A stretch of DNA of 26,106 bases, taken from contig DATMYQ010000361.1 in the NCBI GenBank assembly GCA_035560935.1, positions 1 to 26,106 of the forward strand. The letters run 5' to 3'. Both the position numbers and the translations under genes were made by a program. The notes under the pieces were generated by a model, which worked only from the letters and a program-made list of their open reading frames with translations, did not search any database and was not told the origin of the DNA. This DNA comes from DATMYQ01 sp035560935 (lineage in GTDB: Bacteria; Bacillota; Negativicutes; Sporomusales; Sporomusaceae). This document shows positions 14,670 through 21,745 of this stretch, piece by piece. Each line of letters begins with the position of its first letter. The first letter of the stretch is position 1.

Positions 14670-15647
14670 ATGATAGAAAAATTGGGGAAGATCGTAAAAT
14701 TTATTACGCGATTTTTTTCGCTGTGGATTATTTTGGGCGTAGTGGCTGCTTTTTATAACCCCGACACATTTAAACCCTTGTCCAAATATGTTCCCTACTG
14801 CATTATGGCCGTTATGCTGAGCATGGGCCTGACGGTGTCCTTAAATGATTTTAAGCTGGTGTTTTCACGGCCCAAAGATGTGTTTTGGGGCATTGTTCTG
14901 CGCTATATGATCATGCCGTTTATTGCGCTGGGATTAACCAAGGTTCTTGACTTGCCGCCGGCATTGGCCGCGGGGATTATCCTGGTCGGCTGCTGTCCCA
15001 GCGGCGTGGCCAGCAACGTCATGACTTTCCTGGCGAAAGGAGATACGGCGTTGTCCATTACGGTTTCGACGCTCAATACGCTGATCGCGCCGTTTATTAC
15101 ACCGTTTATGTTTGCTTTCCTGGTCGGTTCCATTGTTCCCGTCAACGCCAGCGCTATTTTGATGGACATCCTGAAAATCGTGCTGATTCCGGTGTGTCTG
15201 GGAGCGGTGATTCGGGGCGTTGCCTCTGATTTTGTCGATAAGATTATGCCGATCATTCCCATCGTATCCGTTATTGCTATTTTTGTTACAACCAGTTCAG
15301 GATTTGCGCTTAGCGCCGGTTCACTGGCCAACGTGGCTCTCGTCGCCTTTGTGGCCGTGGCGCTGCACAATATGCTGGGTCTGACCACCGGGTACTGGGC
15401 GGCCCGCGCCGTAGGCATGCCTCATTTCAAAGGCAAAGCGCTTAGTTTTGAAATCGGCATGGAAAATGGCGGGCTGGCGATGGCTCTGGCATTGGCTCAC
15501 CTGGCGCCGCTGGCCTTCATCCCCGCCGCCATCTTCAACCTGGTTCATAATCTTACCGGCCCGATGCTGGCCAGCTATTGGCGGGAAAAGGAAGAGAAAA
15601 AAGAAGCCCTGGCCGCCGTGGCAGGAAAAAGCGTCGTACAGCCATAA
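14670..15647 (+). CDS. BASS-family (bile acid:sodium symporter-like) organic anion transporter
   Basis: This 325-residue membrane protein has about nine or ten hydrophobic segments. BASS signatures are MLSMGLTVSLNDFKLV (near residue 50), GCCPSGVASNVMTFLAKGDTALS (about 107-130, the crossing-helix region) and the C-terminal FEIGMENGGLAMALALAHL (about 255-275). Bacterial relatives of this kind take up carboxylates; the PanS subgroup moves ketopantoate. In this island it is the only transporter on the + strand, so it probably imports the acid that the neighbouring enzymes degrade. GGAGCG lies about 10 nt upstream of the ATG. The tail is polar and unremarkable. Confidence 0.88.
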   Translation: MIEKLGKIVKFITRFFSLWIILGVVAAFYNPDTFKPLSKYVPYCIMAVMLSMGLTVSLNDFKLVFSRPKDVFWGIVLRYMIMPFIALGLTKVLDLPPALAAGIILVGCCPSGVASNVMTFLAKGDTALSITVSTLNTLIAPFITPFMFAFLVGSIVPVNASAILMDILKIVLIPVCLGAVIRGVASDFVDKIMPIIPIVSVIAIFVTTSSGFALSAGSLANVALVAFVAVALHNMLGLTTGYWAARAVGMPHFKGKALSFEIGMENGGLAMALALAHLAPLAFIPAAIFNLVHNLTGPMLASYWREKEEKKEALAAVAGKSVVQP

Positions 15648-15712
15648 TACCGTTGCCATACACTCGGATTTAGATTGGAATACCAAGTTACGGAATAAAA
15701 GGGGTGACAACC

Positions 15713-16120
15713 ATGGACAATATTACACTGCCCTTGGCAAAAAAACTGGGAACGTTTGCGGAAGATCTCGTCGCGAAAGAATACGGGGCGAAACCGTTTA
15801 GTGTGGCGGTTTGCGACAAAGATGGCTTTTTGGTTTTGTTCAATAAGCTGGACGGCGCCAAATTACTGACAATCAATCTGACTCCCAATAAAGCGTATAC
15901 TGCGGCAATGATGGGGGTCAGCACGGCAGATTTCCTGCGGCGCCTGCAACAGGAGAATCTCAATATTTCCTATTTTGCTGATGAACGTTTTGTCGGGATG
16001 CCGGGCGGCGTGCCCATCTATAATGACAAGCAGCAACTTATCGGCGCCGTGGGTATCGGCGGACTGAAGGAAGACGGCGAAGTAGCCATGAAAGTGGCCG
16101 CCGCTGCGGCTAATTTATAA
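15713..16120 (+). CDS. GlcG/HbpS-family protein
   Basis: This 135-residue protein matches the GlcG/HbpS (PF03928-type, also the PduO C-terminal domain) family, visible in FSVAVCDKDGFLVLFNKLDGA, NKAYTAAMMG and the closing GVPIYNDKQQLIGAVGIGG. Members form small oligomers found next to glycolate, propanediol and other hydroxy-acid genes. Some bind haem or cobalamin-related ligands, and the role is usually undefined. The start is the ATG at 15713, with AAAGGGGTG about 7 nt upstream; a GTG at 15704 lies inside that site. It follows the transporter gene by 65 nt and is probably cotranscribed. Confidence 0.8.
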   Translation: MDNITLPLAKKLGTFAEDLVAKEYGAKPFSVAVCDKDGFLVLFNKLDGAKLLTINLTPNKAYTAAMMGVSTADFLRRLQQENLNISYFADERFVGMPGGVPIYNDKQQLIGAVGIGGLKEDGEVAMKVAAAAANL

Positions 16121-16167
16121 ATATTGCTTGGGTTGAAGACAGTATTGTATCAACTGGTGCCGGATGA

Positions 16168-16197
16168 TTGTTTTGGACCGACGTATGATGTTATACT
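16168..16197 (+). promoter_or_regulatory. Candidate promoter of gntR and the aldolase-BKACE-kinase genes
   Basis: TTGTTT (16168-16173) and TATACT (16192-16197) are 18 nt apart, with the gntR start codon 30 nt downstream. The operator candidate at 16183-16196 covers the -10 box, consistent with autoregulation. TTGGACC (16173-16179) also recurs inverted as GGTCCAA (16220-16226) at the ribosome site. Confidence 0.5.
16183..16196 (+). promoter_or_regulatory. Candidate GntR/FCD operator, copy 2
   Basis: GTATGATGTTATAC has GTAT/ATAC outer arms and a GT-TAT-AC core, and it overlaps the predicted -10 box of gntR. It is similar (11 of 14 bases) to copy 1 at 13786-13799. Confidence 0.45.
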
Positions 16198-16227
16198 GGA
16201 ATAATAAATATCATCAGGGGGTCCAAC

Positions 16228-16944
16228 ATGGCAGCAGAAACGTACTTTAAGGAAATTGGCGGAAAATCTGTTGTAGAGCAGATTGTGGATAATGTAACCA
16301 ATGCGATCATCAATGGAGAGTTGAAACCGGGTGATAAAATCCCGACGGAAAATGAACTCTGCGCTTCCATGGGAGTCGGACGGAATTCGGTTCGTGAAGC
16401 CATCAAGATCTTAGTGGCGTATGGTGTGCTCACGATTAAACGGGCAGAAGGAACGTTTGTCAGGCAGGACTATGACAACAAAATGCTGCTCCCCGTTTTA
16501 TATGGGATTATTCTGCAGAAAGATTCTGCCAAGAAAATTGTGGAACTGCGCAAAGTCATTGACGTCGGGATACTTCAACTGGCGATCGAAAAAATGAATT
16601 TGGATTCCCTGCATAAAGTGGAACAGGCGATGCAGGCGCTCGAACAAAAAATCGCGGCCGCTCACGCGGAAGCCGAGGAGATTTTCGAAGCCGATACCGC
16701 CTTCCATATGGTGCTGGTGGATATCACGGAAAATCCGCTGTTGGAAGGGATTTGCTTCTATGTCGATCAGATCACCAAAAACTCCCGGTTGAAAGCGATT
16801 GAAAAATTTTTGGCGGATGATGCAACGGAGCAGTTTTTGCTGATGCACCGGGAAATGCTGCGGGTACTCAAGGAAAAAGACCGGTCGAAGATTAATGAAA
16901 TAGTGGAAACCCATTATCAATATTGGGAAAAAGTGACCGGCTGA
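16228..16944 (+). CDS. GntR-family (FadR/FCD subfamily) transcriptional regulator
   Basis: This 238-residue protein has an N-terminal winged helix (about residues 10-80), with the diagnostic LKPGDKIPTENELCASMGVGRNSVREAIK region. The C-terminal helical FCD ligand domain has probable metal-binding residues D and H in EADTAFHMVL, H in LMHREML and H in VETHYQYW. FCD regulators usually bind a carboxylic acid or sugar acid and release DNA on binding. AGGGGGTCC lies shortly before the ATG. Its place between the transporter and enzyme genes, and the two shared GT-N3-AC sites, support control of this island. The ligand is probably the imported acid or an intermediate (inference). Confidence 0.9.
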   Translation: MAAETYFKEIGGKSVVEQIVDNVTNAIINGELKPGDKIPTENELCASMGVGRNSVREAIKILVAYGVLTIKRAEGTFVRQDYDNKMLLPVLYGIILQKDSAKKIVELRKVIDVGILQLAIEKMNLDSLHKVEQAMQALEQKIAAAHAEAEEIFEADTAFHMVLVDITENPLLEGICFYVDQITKNSRLKAIEKFLADDATEQFLLMHREMLRVLKEKDRSKINEIVETHYQYWEKVTG

Positions 16945-16994
16945 TCGGGTGATAACCGTTGCCTGTGCAAATAACCAACTAAGGGGCATTAATC

Positions 16995-17834
16995 ATGCTG
17001 GTTAATTTCAGGGAGATTCTCCGGGACGCTTACCGCAACAACTACGCGGTCGGCGCGTTCAACGGCTACAGTTACGAAACCTTTAAAGGAATTATTGCTG
17101 CAGGATCTGAGACGCACATGCCGGTTATTCTGGCGTTTGGCGCCAAATATCTGGGAAATATGTCGCTGGAAACGGCAGTGGCCCTGGCCGAACGGCTGGG
17201 AACGGAGGCCGGTACACCGGTTTGCCTGCACCTTGACCATTGTAGCAGTCTGGTTACGGTGTTCCGCGCCATCCGGGCCGGATTTGGCTCCGTGATGTAT
17301 GACGGTTCGGCGCTGCCTTTGGAAGAAAATATAAAAAACACAAAAATAGTCTGCCAGATCGCCCATGCCTGTGAGGTGTCGGTGGAGGCGGAACTGGGCT
17401 GTCTGGCCGCCGGCGACCGTTCCCACGAAGGTTCGGCAGCCGATGTGGCAAGCTACACGGATCCGGAACTGGCGCAACGGTTTGTGGACGAAACCCAGGT
17501 GGATGCGCTGGCGGTTTCAATTGGAACCGTGCACGGACTGTACAAAGCGGCCCCCTGCATCCGCTTTGATATTCTGGAAAGTATTCATCAACTGCTGAAG
17601 GTCCCGCTGGTGCTGCATGGCGGCTCCGGGTTGTCGGAAGCGGATATCCGGGGCTGCCTGGCCCGGGGGATTGCCAAAGTAAATGTGAATACGGAAATTT
17701 CGGTGTATGCGGTGGACCGGACGAAGGAATTGCTGAAGGCGTCGCCGCTGCATTTTTCAGAGTTGTCGCTGCACCAGACTGACTATGTAAAGGACATTGC
17801 AAAAAAATACATGGCATTTTTTAACCGGCGGTGA
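16995..17834 (+). CDS. Class II (zinc) fructose-bisphosphate aldolase-family enzyme
   Basis: This 279-residue TIM-barrel aldolase has the class II signatures: catalytic D81 and zinc ligand H82 in LHLDHC, E133 in SVEAELG, H180 in IGTVHG, and H208 in LHGGSG. VNVNTEI near 230-235 corresponds to the phosphate- and substrate-binding NVNTD motif. Family members (Fba, GatY, KbaY, IolJ) cleave or join dihydroxyacetone phosphate with an aldehyde. The usual DHG/DHK after the zinc histidine is DHC here. AAGGGGC precedes the ATG. It probably acts after the acid-sugar kinase two genes downstream, cleaving a phosphorylated intermediate. The exact substrate is open. Confidence 0.85.
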   Translation: MLVNFREILRDAYRNNYAVGAFNGYSYETFKGIIAAGSETHMPVILAFGAKYLGNMSLETAVALAERLGTEAGTPVCLHLDHCSSLVTVFRAIRAGFGSVMYDGSALPLEENIKNTKIVCQIAHACEVSVEAELGCLAAGDRSHEGSAADVASYTDPELAQRFVDETQVDALAVSIGTVHGLYKAAPCIRFDILESIHQLLKVPLVLHGGSGLSEADIRGCLARGIAKVNVNTEISVYAVDRTKELLKASPLHFSELSLHQTDYVKDIAKKYMAFFNRR

Positions 17835-17847
17835 ACAAACCGCCGGT
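17824..17847 (+). terminator. Hairpin over the aldolase stop codon
   Basis: ACCGGCGG (17824-17831) pairs perfectly with CCGCCGGT (17840-17847) around an 8-nt loop that holds the aldolase stop codon. It is followed only by CCTGTTT, so it is at most a weak terminator. It may instead stabilise the upstream mRNA or lower expression of the two following genes. Confidence 0.4.
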
Positions 17848-17889
17848 CCTGTTTAAACCCGGGTATCGAACGGATAGAGGAGGAGAAAA

Positions 17890-18693
17890 ATGGATAAAGT
17901 AATGATTTCCGTCGCTCCGGTAGCGAGCACGGATAAAAACATAGTTCCGGCCCAAATCGCGGCCGATGTTTTGGATTGCTGGAAAGCCGGCGCTGCCATG
18001 GTGCATCTGCATGTTCGCGATGCGCAGGGTAATCTGACCACAGACATGGCGCTGCTGGAAGAAACGCTGCGACTGATCCGCCAGGACTCTGATATCATCA
18101 TTGAAGTATCCACCGGCGGAGTGTCCAATCTTTCCATCAAGGAACGCTGTGTTCCTTTGTATTCCGACTTGGTGGAGGCCTGTTCCCTCAATGTCGGCTC
18201 TACCAATTTGGGCAAGGCGGTTTATTGCAATCCGCTGGAGGATGTGGAATATTGCATCCGCGAAATGCTGAAAATGAAAAAAACACCGGAAGTGGAAGTG
18301 TTCGAAATCGGCCATATTTTCGCGATGCAGGAATTTATGGCCCAATATAATTTTGTCGCACCGGTTCTGTTCAGCATTGTCCTGGGACATAAGGGAGAAG
18401 CACCGGCCACGCCGCAGGCTCTGGCGGCCATGATCCAGATGATTCCGGCGGGAACTCTCTGGGGGATCACGCAGGCCAACCGGCGCGATTTTTCCATTAT
18501 CGCCGCCGCTCTGGGCATGGGGGCCAGCACGGTTCGCATTGGTTTTGAAGACAGTAACTATCTGGATGCCCACACGGTCGTCGGCAGCAATGTACCGCTG
18601 GTGGAAAAAACCGTGCGCCTGCTGAACGCTATGGATAAGGAAGCGATGAGCCCGGCACAAGCAAGAAAACATTTTAATATACTCGGAAAGTGA
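17890..18693 (+). CDS. Beta-keto acid cleavage enzyme (BKACE, DUF849 family)
   Basis: This 267-residue TIM-barrel protein belongs to the BKACE family, whose founder is the 3-keto-5-aminohexanoate cleavage enzyme Kce of lysine fermentation. The metal-binding MVHLHVRD (H39, H41) is intact, as are EVEVFEIGH (about 138-146) and the closing STVRIGFEDS, whose Glu completes the zinc site. BKACEs react a beta-keto acid with acetyl-CoA to give acetoacetate and a CoA ester. Specificity varies widely and is not readable here. GAGGAGG lies 7 nt upstream of the ATG, and the next gene follows after 7 nt. Its presence implies that the pathway makes a 3-keto acid. Confidence 0.87.
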   Translation: MDKVMISVAPVASTDKNIVPAQIAADVLDCWKAGAAMVHLHVRDAQGNLTTDMALLEETLRLIRQDSDIIIEVSTGGVSNLSIKERCVPLYSDLVEACSLNVGSTNLGKAVYCNPLEDVEYCIREMLKMKKTPEVEVFEIGHIFAMQEFMAQYNFVAPVLFSIVLGHKGEAPATPQALAAMIQMIPAGTLWGITQANRRDFSIIAAALGMGASTVRIGFEDSNYLDAHTVVGSNVPLVEKTVRLLNAMDKEAMSPAQARKHFNILGK

Positions 18694-18700
18694 ACAGGAT

Positions 18701-20146
18701 ATGGAAAAGATGAATCCGTTGAAACAGATCAGTGCAGCTGTATTGAATGCCTACCCGCCGGTCGATGAACAGTACGTTCAGACGTTGCTGGAGCAGGCGG
18801 TGGGCAACGATCCCCATAAAATCGTTGTCCTGGATGACGACCCGACCGGCACGCAGACGGTACATGATATTTCGGTGTACACGGACTGGTCGTACGAAAG
18901 CATCCGCCGCGGATTTTTGGAAGCAGGCAAAGTGTTTTACATTTTAACGAACTCACGCGGTTTTACCGGGGAACAAACCCGCAAAGCACACGCGGAAATT
19001 GGCGCCATGGTGACGAAGGTAGCGGTGGAGCTGCAGCGGGAATATCTGATTATCAGCCGCGGCGACTCGACGCTCCGGGGCCATTATCCGCAGGAAACCA
19101 TGGTTTTGCGGGAGCAATGGGAACGTTGCACCGGGCAAAAGGTTGACGGTGAAATCCTTTGCCCTTATTTCAAAGCAGGGGGACGTTTTACCATCGATAA
19201 CGTTCACTATGTGAAATATGACGATGTCCTTGTTCCGGCCGGCGAGACGGAATTTGCCCGGGACAAAACGTTCGGCTATCAGGCGTCCGATTTGACGGCG
19301 TATATTGAAGAAAAATCAAAGGGCCAGTACAAAAAAGAAGGCGTGCTGACGGTTTCACTGGACGAACTGCGGGCGCTCGAATTTGACGCGATTGTCGATA
19401 AGCTGATGCAGGTGAATAATTTCGGCAAAGTCGTCGTTAATGCCATCGATGCCTGTGATGTGAAAGTGTTTTGCGTCGCGCTGTACCGGGCGCTGGCCCG
19501 GGGAAAAAAATTCCTGTTCCGCACCGCCGCCGGATTTGTAAAAGAAATGGGCGCGATAACGGAGAAACCGTTGCTGCGCAGGCCAGAAATGATAAGTGAT
19601 AGTACCGGCACCGGCGGCATCGTGGTGGTAGGTTCGCACACCCAAAAAACCACCAGCCAGGTAGAACAGCTGCAAATGCTCACCGGAATTCGGTTTATTG
19701 AGTTTGATTCGGATCTGGTTTTGGACGAGACTCGTTTTCAAACAGAGATTGACACGGTTGTAAAGCAGGAAGAAGAGCTGATCAGCCAGGGTATAACCGT
19801 GGCGGTTTACACGAAGCGGCGGCTGCTGTCGCTGGCGAACGATTCGAAAGAAGAAGCGCTGGCGCGTTCGGTGAAAATTTCCGAGGCGGTACAGTCACTG
19901 GTGGGACGATTGCGGGTGACGCCGGCCTTTGTGGTCGCCAAGGGCGGCATTACCTCCAGCGACATCGGCACCAAAGCGCTGCGGGTCAAAAGAGCCCAGG
20001 TTCTGGGCCAGATCCGGCCGGGTATCTCCGTGTGGCAAACCGGGGAAGAAAGCAAATTTCCCCGGATACCCTACGTTATTTTCCCGGGTAATGTCGGTGA
20101 AGCGGAAACCCTGAAAGAAGTCGTGGAAATATTGCTGAAAAAATAA
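18701..20146 (+). CDS. DUF1537 four-carbon acid sugar kinase-family protein (OtnK-like)
   Basis: This 481-residue protein has the two-domain DUF1537 build. The N-terminal acid-binding domain shows IVVLDDDPTGTQTVHDI (about residues 38-54), LTNSRGF and SRGDSTLRGHYPQE. The C-terminal nucleotide-binding domain shows GIVVVGSHTQKT and VVAKGGITSSDIG. Characterised members phosphorylate acid sugars such as 3-oxotetronate, threonate and 3-oxo-isoapionate at a terminal hydroxyl. It has about 20-30 extra N-terminal residues compared with compact members. AGGA is close to the ATG at 18701, and the ATG at 18710 is an alternative start. It is the last gene of the island and is followed by a terminator. Confidence 0.87.
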   Translation: MEKMNPLKQISAAVLNAYPPVDEQYVQTLLEQAVGNDPHKIVVLDDDPTGTQTVHDISVYTDWSYESIRRGFLEAGKVFYILTNSRGFTGEQTRKAHAEIGAMVTKVAVELQREYLIISRGDSTLRGHYPQETMVLREQWERCTGQKVDGEILCPYFKAGGRFTIDNVHYVKYDDVLVPAGETEFARDKTFGYQASDLTAYIEEKSKGQYKKEGVLTVSLDELRALEFDAIVDKLMQVNNFGKVVVNAIDACDVKVFCVALYRALARGKKFLFRTAAGFVKEMGAITEKPLLRRPEMISDSTGTGGIVVVGSHTQKTTSQVEQLQMLTGIRFIEFDSDLVLDETRFQTEIDTVVKQEEELISQGITVAVYTKRRLLSLANDSKEEALARSVKISEAVQSLVGRLRVTPAFVVAKGGITSSDIGTKALRVKRAQVLGQIRPGISVWQTGEESKFPRIPYVIFPGNVGEAETLKEVVEILLKK

Positions 20147-20152
20147 TAGAAA

Positions 20153-20210
20153 CCGTCAAAGGCCCGTCACCTGAGAAAATCAGGCGATGGGCTTTTGGGG
20201 TTATTGACGG
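20153..20210. terminator. Terminator between the convergent kinase and permease genes
   Basis: The core hairpin pairs 20158-20174 with 20180-20196 (ends CCTGA/TCAGG, one mismatch, one bulge-free wobble region) and closes with AAAG/TTTT. An outer CCGTCAA (20153-20159) and TTGACGG (20204-20210) can extend or replace the base. The genes converge here, so it probably serves both strands. Confidence 0.8.
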
Positions 20211-20238
20211 CCAATACAGCCGGTGCCCGGAACGTGGG

Positions 20239-21648
20239 TTACCACTCGGTGTGAACCTTCAGGCGGGCTTTTTGCTGGGCGGTGCCGATTTTAAATACCC
20301 GGTACAGGACATAGAGTGCGGCGTACCAAGCCGGCGCCACGTACAGCGCGACCAGATTATCGTGATCATAGCCCATGCCCAGCGTCACCGCCAGCATGAA
20401 TACTCCCACGATATAATTGGCATAGGGATAAAAAGGCATGGGATATTTCAGATTGCCTACCTGGTCCGGGGTCAGATTTTTTCTCCATTTATATTGAATG
20501 TACATAATCAGCGACCAGGTCCACATACATCCCGTTGTTGTGATGGCGGACATGTAATAAAATACGCTATCGGGCGATACATAGTTCAGATACACACCAA
20601 TCAGACAAACCGCGCCGGAAAACAGAATGCCGTTGGCCGGAACCTGGCTTGCGGAGAGCCTGCCCAGAAAAGCCGGAGCTTCGTTGCGGAGCGCCAGCCC
20701 ATACAGCATCCGGCCGCAAACGTAGATGCAACTGTTTAGGCAGGAAGCGGCGGAAGAAAGAATAACCAGGTTAATAATGGAGGCGGAATAAGGGATCCCG
20801 GCTTTTTCAAAGATCATGACAAAGGGGCTGACACCTTTGGGCAAAGTGTCATAGGGAAAGATGGAAAGAATAGCCACCATGGAACCCACATAGAAGATCA
20901 GTACCCGCCAAAACACTTTATCGATGGCGGACTTTAGGGAGCGCTCCGGGTCCACCGCTTCGCCGGCGGTAATTCCGATGAGCTCGACCCCGGAATAGGC
21001 AAATACTACCATGACAAAAGCCATGGCGACACCGGTCCAGCCGAACGGCATAAAACCGCCATGGGTCCACAGGTTGGAAAAACCGATAGCGACGCCGTCG
21101 TTACCCAGTCCGAAAAAGATCATAGCGAAACCGACGATCAGCATGGCAACAATAGTAACAACCTTGATTAGGGCAAACCAAAATTCGACCTCACCGTAGT
21201 ACTTTACGGCAATCAGGTTAATGGCCATGATGACCGCCAGGCAAATGAGTGCGGGAATCCACTGCTCAATGTTGGGAGACCAATATTTTATATACATGCT
21301 TACCGCCGAAATCTCGCACATTGCCAGGACAACCCACTGATACCAATAATTCCAGCCGGTGATAAAGGAAACCAACGGCCCGCAAAATACACGGGCATAA
21401 CCAGCAAAGGACGACGACACCGGGTTTTCCACCGCGACTTCACCCAAAGCGCGCAACACAAAATACATGACAATGCCGCCCAGAGCATAGGCCAGCGTAA
21501 GGGCCGGACCGGCTAATTTGCTGGCCTGGGCCGAACCCATGAACAGGGCCACACCGATTACACCACCGATGGCAATCAATTGTATGTGCCGGTCCTTAAG
21601 ATCTTTTTTTAGATTTTCCTTTTCCAGGTGCAGCGTTTTTTCGCTCAT
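20239..21648 (-). CDS. APC-superfamily amino acid permease (GabP/AnsP-like)
   Basis: This 469-residue membrane protein has about twelve hydrophobic segments and the amino acid transporter (AAT) family opening LKDRHIQLIAIGGVIGVALFMGSA. AFVMVVFAYSGVELIGITAGEA near residue 225-245 is the conserved TM6 region. Members import neutral or basic amino acids and GABA with protons. Its place after a GABA-type aminotransferase makes GABA or a related omega-amino acid the likely substrate, but the sequence alone does not prove this. GAGGAGGCG lies just upstream of the ATG. A hairpin with seven Ts precedes it, so its expression may be lower than that of the aminotransferase. Confidence 0.88.
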   Translation of the reverse strand: MSEKTLHLEKENLKKDLKDRHIQLIAIGGVIGVALFMGSAQASKLAGPALTLAYALGGIVMYFVLRALGEVAVENPVSSSFAGYARVFCGPLVSFITGWNYWYQWVVLAMCEISAVSMYIKYWSPNIEQWIPALICLAVIMAINLIAVKYYGEVEFWFALIKVVTIVAMLIVGFAMIFFGLGNDGVAIGFSNLWTHGGFMPFGWTGVAMAFVMVVFAYSGVELIGITAGEAVDPERSLKSAIDKVFWRVLIFYVGSMVAILSIFPYDTLPKGVSPFVMIFEKAGIPYSASIINLVILSSAASCLNSCIYVCGRMLYGLALRNEAPAFLGRLSASQVPANGILFSGAVCLIGVYLNYVSPDSVFYYMSAITTTGCMWTWSLIMYIQYKWRKNLTPDQVGNLKYPMPFYPYANYIVGVFMLAVTLGMGYDHDNLVALYVAPAWYAALYVLYRVFKIGTAQQKARLKVHTEW

Positions 21649-21675
21649 TTTAATCGCCTCCTCATCTTGTTATAT

Positions 21676-21718
21676 AAAAAAAGCGCCGGTCGTCAGCCTC
21701 ACGGCTGTCGACAAGCGC
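21676..21718 (-). terminator. Terminator or attenuator between the aminotransferase and permease genes
   Basis: In minus-strand reading, GTCGACAGCC-GTGA-GGCTGACGAC forms a 10-bp stem with one mismatch and a GNRA-type loop. It is extended by GCGC/GCGC across a small internal loop and followed by seven Ts. It lies 34 nt before the permease start codon, so read-through or a further promoter is needed for the permease. Confidence 0.75.
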
Positions 21719-21745
21719 CTTTGCTTGCGGTGGAGGGGGTTGATG

